From Vibrio sp. NTOU-M3 (GTDB taxonomy: Bacteria; Pseudomonadota; Gammaproteobacteria; Enterobacterales; Vibrionaceae), in NCBI RefSeq assembly GCF_040869035.1, contig NZ_CP162100.1:248001-312000 (forward strand): a stretch of 64,000 bases of DNA. The letters are read 5' to 3'. The notes under the pieces are model-generated. The model was not told where the DNA came from. It saw only the letters and a list, made by a program, of their open reading frames with translations, and did not search any database. Each line of letters starts with the position of its first letter. Position 1 is the stretch's first letter. Positions 61,133 to 64,000 of this stretch are shown one piece after another. The position numbers and the translations under genes are program-made.

Positions 61133-61357
61133 TTAATAATGAGGAGGTGGTGTTTCCTCAGAAGGGTCAGCTAAGTTCGACGTATCCATATTTTTCACTT
61201 TGCCGACAACATATTTCATCTGATCTTGCATTTTTGAAATCAAAAGTTGTTGTTGGCTTAGCGCTTCATTGAGAGAATCAATGGTCTGCTCTTGGAAGGC
61301 GAGTTGGCATTCAAGATCGTTGATACGCTCTTCTAACTTTTGAATATTATCGCTCAT
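61133..61357 (-). CDS. slyX: SlyX family protein
   Basis: The 74-residue protein is a coiled-coil (LEERINDLECQLAFQEQTIDSL) with the conserved C-terminal ETPPPHY that defines SlyX. ATG 61357 overlaps the WD40 gene stop (ATGA); an in-frame ATG at 61378 would add seven residues. Function unknown. Confidence 0.9.
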   Translation of the reverse strand: MSDNIQKLEERINDLECQLAFQEQTIDSLNEALSQQQLLISKMQDQMKYVVGKVKNMDTSNLADPSEETPPPHY

Positions 61358-62343
61358 GGTTCTATATCTACTGTCCACGCTTGAGCAATACCGGCCGAAG
61401 TGCCTGTGACTACTCGTTGCTGATTGTCAAAAGCAGCATCATACACCACTGCTCGTGGTGGGCGTGCATCTTTTAACGATTCCGCTTTAAACCCTTGAAC
61501 TTTTTTCCCAGTCATACTATCCCAAATGGTTATTCTACTTGATGGTGTTCCGGTCATTAGCCAGCGGCCATCATTGGAGAACCGAGCTGTAGAAAAAATC
61601 AGCTGACGAGAGAAGCTGCTTAGTTTCGCCTGTGATTGACCGGTAGTTAAATCCCAAATAATGGCTTGATTACCGCCATCTGACGTAAAGGCGAGTTTCC
61701 CATCACGTTGTAAGGCGACGCGAATGACACGTTGCTCATGTTCAAATGTGCGCAAAATTTGTCCGCTGTTGGTGTCCCACAAATAGGCTTTGTAATCATT
61801 CCCTCCTGTTAAAGCAAAACGTCCATTTGGGGAGAGAGCCACAGAATTCACTTTTTCTTGATGGGCAAGGAACTCTAGTCGACGTCCAGTGACTAAGTTG
61901 ACGTAGATGGCTTTGCCATTCGACAACCCAAGCAAAACTTGTTCGCCGTTACTGGCAATATCGACATCGCGGATCAAACCGTCAGATATTGACCAAAGGC
62001 CTTCTGATTGTGTCCAACCTAGGTCCCAAACGGCAAAATTTATCTGACTGGCAGTGACGGCAAAGCGTCCATTATCTGAAATGCGAATGCGTGAGACGGT
62101 ATTGGCTTGCGGATCTTGTTGGCCAAGCTGAGCAAGCTTTTTATCTTGGTATAAGTCCCATAAAACTAGGTGGTGTTCTTTGGAGTAAATAAGTGCAAAG
62201 CGGGCATCCCGGCTTAATGCAAAGCTGGTGCTTCCGTTAGCGTCTAACTCCCAGCGTTGATCGGGTTTGGCCGAGAAAAAACAGCCAGTTAACGCAGAAA
62301 TGACAATGGTGATGAATAGAGTGTGAGAGATTATCCGCATCAA
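61354..62343 (-). CDS. WD40-like repeat lipoprotein
   Basis: The 329-residue lipoprotein has a signal ending in ALTGC (Cys21) and a beta-propeller of WD40/TolB-like repeats. Repeating segments run about every 40 residues: SRDARFALIYSKEHHLVLWDL, SPNGRFALTGGNDYKAYLWD, RDGKLAFTSDGGNQAIIWDL and NDGRWLMTGTPSSRITIWD. Such proteins usually scaffold interactions at the envelope. It precedes slyX with a 4-base overlap, so the two are probably co-expressed. I cannot name its partner. Confidence 0.87.
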   Translation of the reverse strand: MMRIISHTLFITIVISALTGCFFSAKPDQRWELDANGSTSFALSRDARFALIYSKEHHLVLWDLYQDKKLAQLGQQDPQANTVSRIRISDNGRFAVTASQINFAVWDLGWTQSEGLWSISDGLIRDVDIASNGEQVLLGLSNGKAIYVNLVTGRRLEFLAHQEKVNSVALSPNGRFALTGGNDYKAYLWDTNSGQILRTFEHEQRVIRVALQRDGKLAFTSDGGNQAIIWDLTTGQSQAKLSSFSRQLIFSTARFSNDGRWLMTGTPSSRITIWDSMTGKKVQGFKAESLKDARPPRAVVYDAAFDNQQRVVTGTSAGIAQAWTVDIEP

Positions 62344-62477
62344 GTCTAAATATCCACTTGGTTTTGGTTTATTTGCTAAATATATTCGTTATATTGGTAC
62401 AACACGATCGTGCACACCAGAATTTCTTATCGTTTTGTGCACAAAGACAAATGGTTAGCCATCAATTGGAGAAATCA

Positions 62478-63275
62478 ATGAAATCAATTTTTAAAGTGTC
62501 GCTGCTGGCGGCTACAGTTGCGTTAGCGGCGGGCTGTCAAAAAGAAGAAGAAACAAAAGCGGCAGTTGAGCCAGCACCAGCGGTTGAGCAACAGGTTCAG
62601 GCCGAAACTGGCAAACTTGTTCATTTCAAAACAGAAGATGATAAAGCGGCATACGCAATTGGTGTTTCTTTCGCTAACTACCTAAGCACGAGCTTAGATA
62701 AGCCGGGTGAGATCGGTATTGATTTAAATAAAGAGTTGGTACTTAAAGGTATTGAACACGTTTTTGCTGGCAAAGCAGAGCTTAATGAAGAAGAAACTCG
62801 TGCAGCTCTTGAGTCTTTAGATAAGCGTGTTGCAGAGAAAATGCAAAAACAAGCGGCTGAAAAAGCAGAAAAGAACAAGACTGCTGGCGATGAGTTCCGT
62901 GCTAACTTTGAAAAAGAAGCTGACGTAGTGAAGACGGATTCTGGTCTACTTTACCAAGTTATGACCAAAGCAGAAGGTGAGCAGCCTAAAGATACGGATA
63001 CTGTTCAGGTGCACTACAAAGGTACATTGATTGATGGCACGCAATTCGACAGCTCATACGATCGTGGTGAACCAGCAACATTCCCACTAAACCGCGTGAT
63101 CCCAGGTTGGACTGAAGGTGTTCAACTGATGCCTGTTGGCTCTAAGTTCAAGTTTGTTATTCCACCAGAGCTTGCATACGGCCCACAAGACACGCCAACG
63201 ATTCCTGCAAACTCGACGCTAGTTTTTGAAGTTGAGCTACTAAAAATCGATAACGGCGATAAAGCAACACAATAA
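62478..63275 (+). CDS. fkpA: FKBP-type peptidyl-prolyl isomerase FkpA (periplasmic, lipoprotein-like)
   Basis: ATG 62478 (GGAG ribosome site) gives 265 residues; the frame is open upstream but is not part of the family. The signal ends in LAAGC (Cys20), so unlike E. coli FkpA it is predicted to be lipidated. An N-terminal dimerisation helix domain (about 45-140) is followed by a complete FKBP domain (about 150-262: VHYKGTLIDGTQFDSSYDRGEP and FVIPPELAYG). It folds envelope proteins. The 62344-62477 region upstream is shared with the divergent WD40 gene. Confidence 0.93.
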   Translation: MKSIFKVSLLAATVALAAGCQKEEETKAAVEPAPAVEQQVQAETGKLVHFKTEDDKAAYAIGVSFANYLSTSLDKPGEIGIDLNKELVLKGIEHVFAGKAELNEEETRAALESLDKRVAEKMQKQAAEKAEKNKTAGDEFRANFEKEADVVKTDSGLLYQVMTKAEGEQPKDTDTVQVHYKGTLIDGTQFDSSYDRGEPATFPLNRVIPGWTEGVQLMPVGSKFKFVIPPELAYGPQDTPTIPANSTLVFEVELLKIDNGDKATQ

Positions 63276-63296
63276 GCACTGATTATTTGTTTGATG

Positions 63297-63328
63297 AAAG
63301 GCCTGACATTGTCAGGCCTTTCTTTTTT
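63297..63328 (+). terminator. Terminator after fkpA
   Basis: AAAGGCCTGAC and GTCAGGCCTTT around ATT form an 11-bp stem, then CTTTTTTC. Confidence 0.95.
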
Positions 63329-63441
63329 CATCAGAATTTATTTGTTCTCAATCACTAGATTGTCAGTTAGCTAGGTGTGCAATTCAAAATTTCTGATAAA
63401 CTTACACCAATTTGTTGATTTTTCGCTCTAAGGCAAAACCA

Positions 63442-64000
63442 GTGACAACTACAGAAACAATTAATGCGGATATGTTGCTCGAAATGGAATCTGTTACCGT
63501 GATGCCATTTTCCGAGCACGATAAAATCATCTTAAGATCTTACGAAGCCGTCGTAGATGGCATTGCCAGTCTAATCGGCCCTTTCTGTGAGATCGTTCTT
63601 CACTCCTTGGAAGATCTCAATACCTCTGCAATCAAAATTGCGAACGGTGAGAACACTGGCCGTCAGGTAGGTTCTCCTATCACTGACTTAGCACTTAAAA
63701 TGCTGAAAGACATCGAAGGTTCTGAGCGTAACTTCTCGCGTTCGTACTTTACCCGCGCAAAAGGCGGTGTATTAATGAAGTCGATCACCGTTGCTATTCG
63801 TAACGGCGAAAACCGCGTGATTGGTTTGCTTTGTATCAACGTCAACCTTGATGCTCCTTTCTCTCAAGTTCTTCAATCTTTCATGCCAACGCAAGAAGCG
63901 AAAGAAGCGGCGTCTTCTGTTAACTTCGCAAGTGATGTTGAAGAGCTGGTCGACCAAACGGTAGAGCGCACGATTGAAGAGATCAACGCAGATAAATCGG
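63442..64000 (+). CDS. YheO/DauR-type PAS-domain transcriptional regulator (partial)
   Basis: The reading frame starts at GTG 63442 (AAGG ribosome site) and runs off the right edge, giving 186 residues. KSYEAVVDG-type LRSYEAVVDGIASLIG and CEIVLHSLEDL, then GSPITDLALKML, FTRAKGGVLMKSITVAIRN and VIGLLCINVN, match the N-terminal PAS-like domain of E. coli YheO/DauR, which senses D-arginine. The C-terminal DNA-binding domain lies outside the window. It follows fkpA, as in E. coli, where tusDCB come next. Confidence 0.92.
   Translation, partial: MTTTETINADMLLEMESVTVMPFSEHDKIILRSYEAVVDGIASLIGPFCEIVLHSLEDLNTSAIKIANGENTGRQVGSPITDLALKMLKDIEGSERNFSRSYFTRAKGGVLMKSITVAIRNGENRVIGLLCINVNLDAPFSQVLQSFMPTQEAKEAASSVNFASDVEELVDQTVERTIEEINADKS

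Overview
The window is a stretch of a gammaproteobacterial chromosome, almost certainly a Vibrio. The evidence is a motX-type sodium flagellar motor gene, the block crp-prkB-yheU-yheT-yheS-kefG-kefB-yheV-slyD, the block orn-tRNA(Gly)-queG-tsaE-amiB-mutL-miaA-hfq-hflX-hflK-hflC, and strongly biased codon use in purA and gpmM. I do not commit to a species. The ends cut two genes: a capsule-locus gene at the left and a YheO/DauR-type regulator at the right.

Bases 1-9410 are the end of a surface-polysaccharide locus. They hold the C-terminal tail of an unidentified protein, a hexapeptide acetyltransferase, the dual-domain Kdo transferase KpsC, a HAD phosphatase, kdsB and kdsA. Together these look like a dedicated CMP-Kdo and poly-Kdo-linker module. 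A gfcABCD (yjbEFGH)-type envelope module follows. Two hairpins, one before and one after the small gfcA-like gene, divide the region transcriptionally.

Bases 9570-18060 carry an MscS-family channel, two paralogous small lipoproteins, pabA, and an arginine-succinyltransferase cluster (argD/astC, astA, astD and a DUF1338 enzyme). Bases 18055-29540 run through a secreted carbohydrate-binding protein, crp with a probable CRP site upstream, prkB, yheU, yheT, a TIGR02444 gene, the ABC-F gene yheS, the KefG/KefB K+ efflux pair, yheV, slyD and isoaspartyl peptidase.

Bases 29676-37200 hold purA, motX behind a near-consensus sigma-28 promoter, an exported purine-deaminase-like amidohydrolase behind a PurR-like palindrome, rnr, rlmB and a tRNA-binding-domain protein. 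Bases 37210-48530 hold envC, gpmM, an EamA transporter, an amino-acid-type chemoreceptor, a DASS anion transporter, psd, rsgA, orn and a lipoprotein.

Bases 48844-49904 are an array of nine tRNA genes (five Gly-GCC and four initiator Met) separated by repeated hairpins. One spacer hairpin shows a compensatory base change. The 520-base gap after the array contains two perfect, inverted DnaA boxes, two near-boxes, clustered GATC sites and a 12-bp hairpin. It occupies the same position (between the tRNA-Gly genes and queG) as the DnaA-titrating datA locus of E. coli, and it is the most interesting non-genic element here.

Bases 50426-63275 carry queG, tsaE, amiB (three LysM domains), mutL, miaA, hfq, hflX, hflK, hflC, yjeT, slyX, a WD40-like lipoprotein and fkpA. 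EnvC and AmiB, a hydrolase activator and its amidase, are both in the window. I saw no insertion sequence, prophage or CRISPR array.
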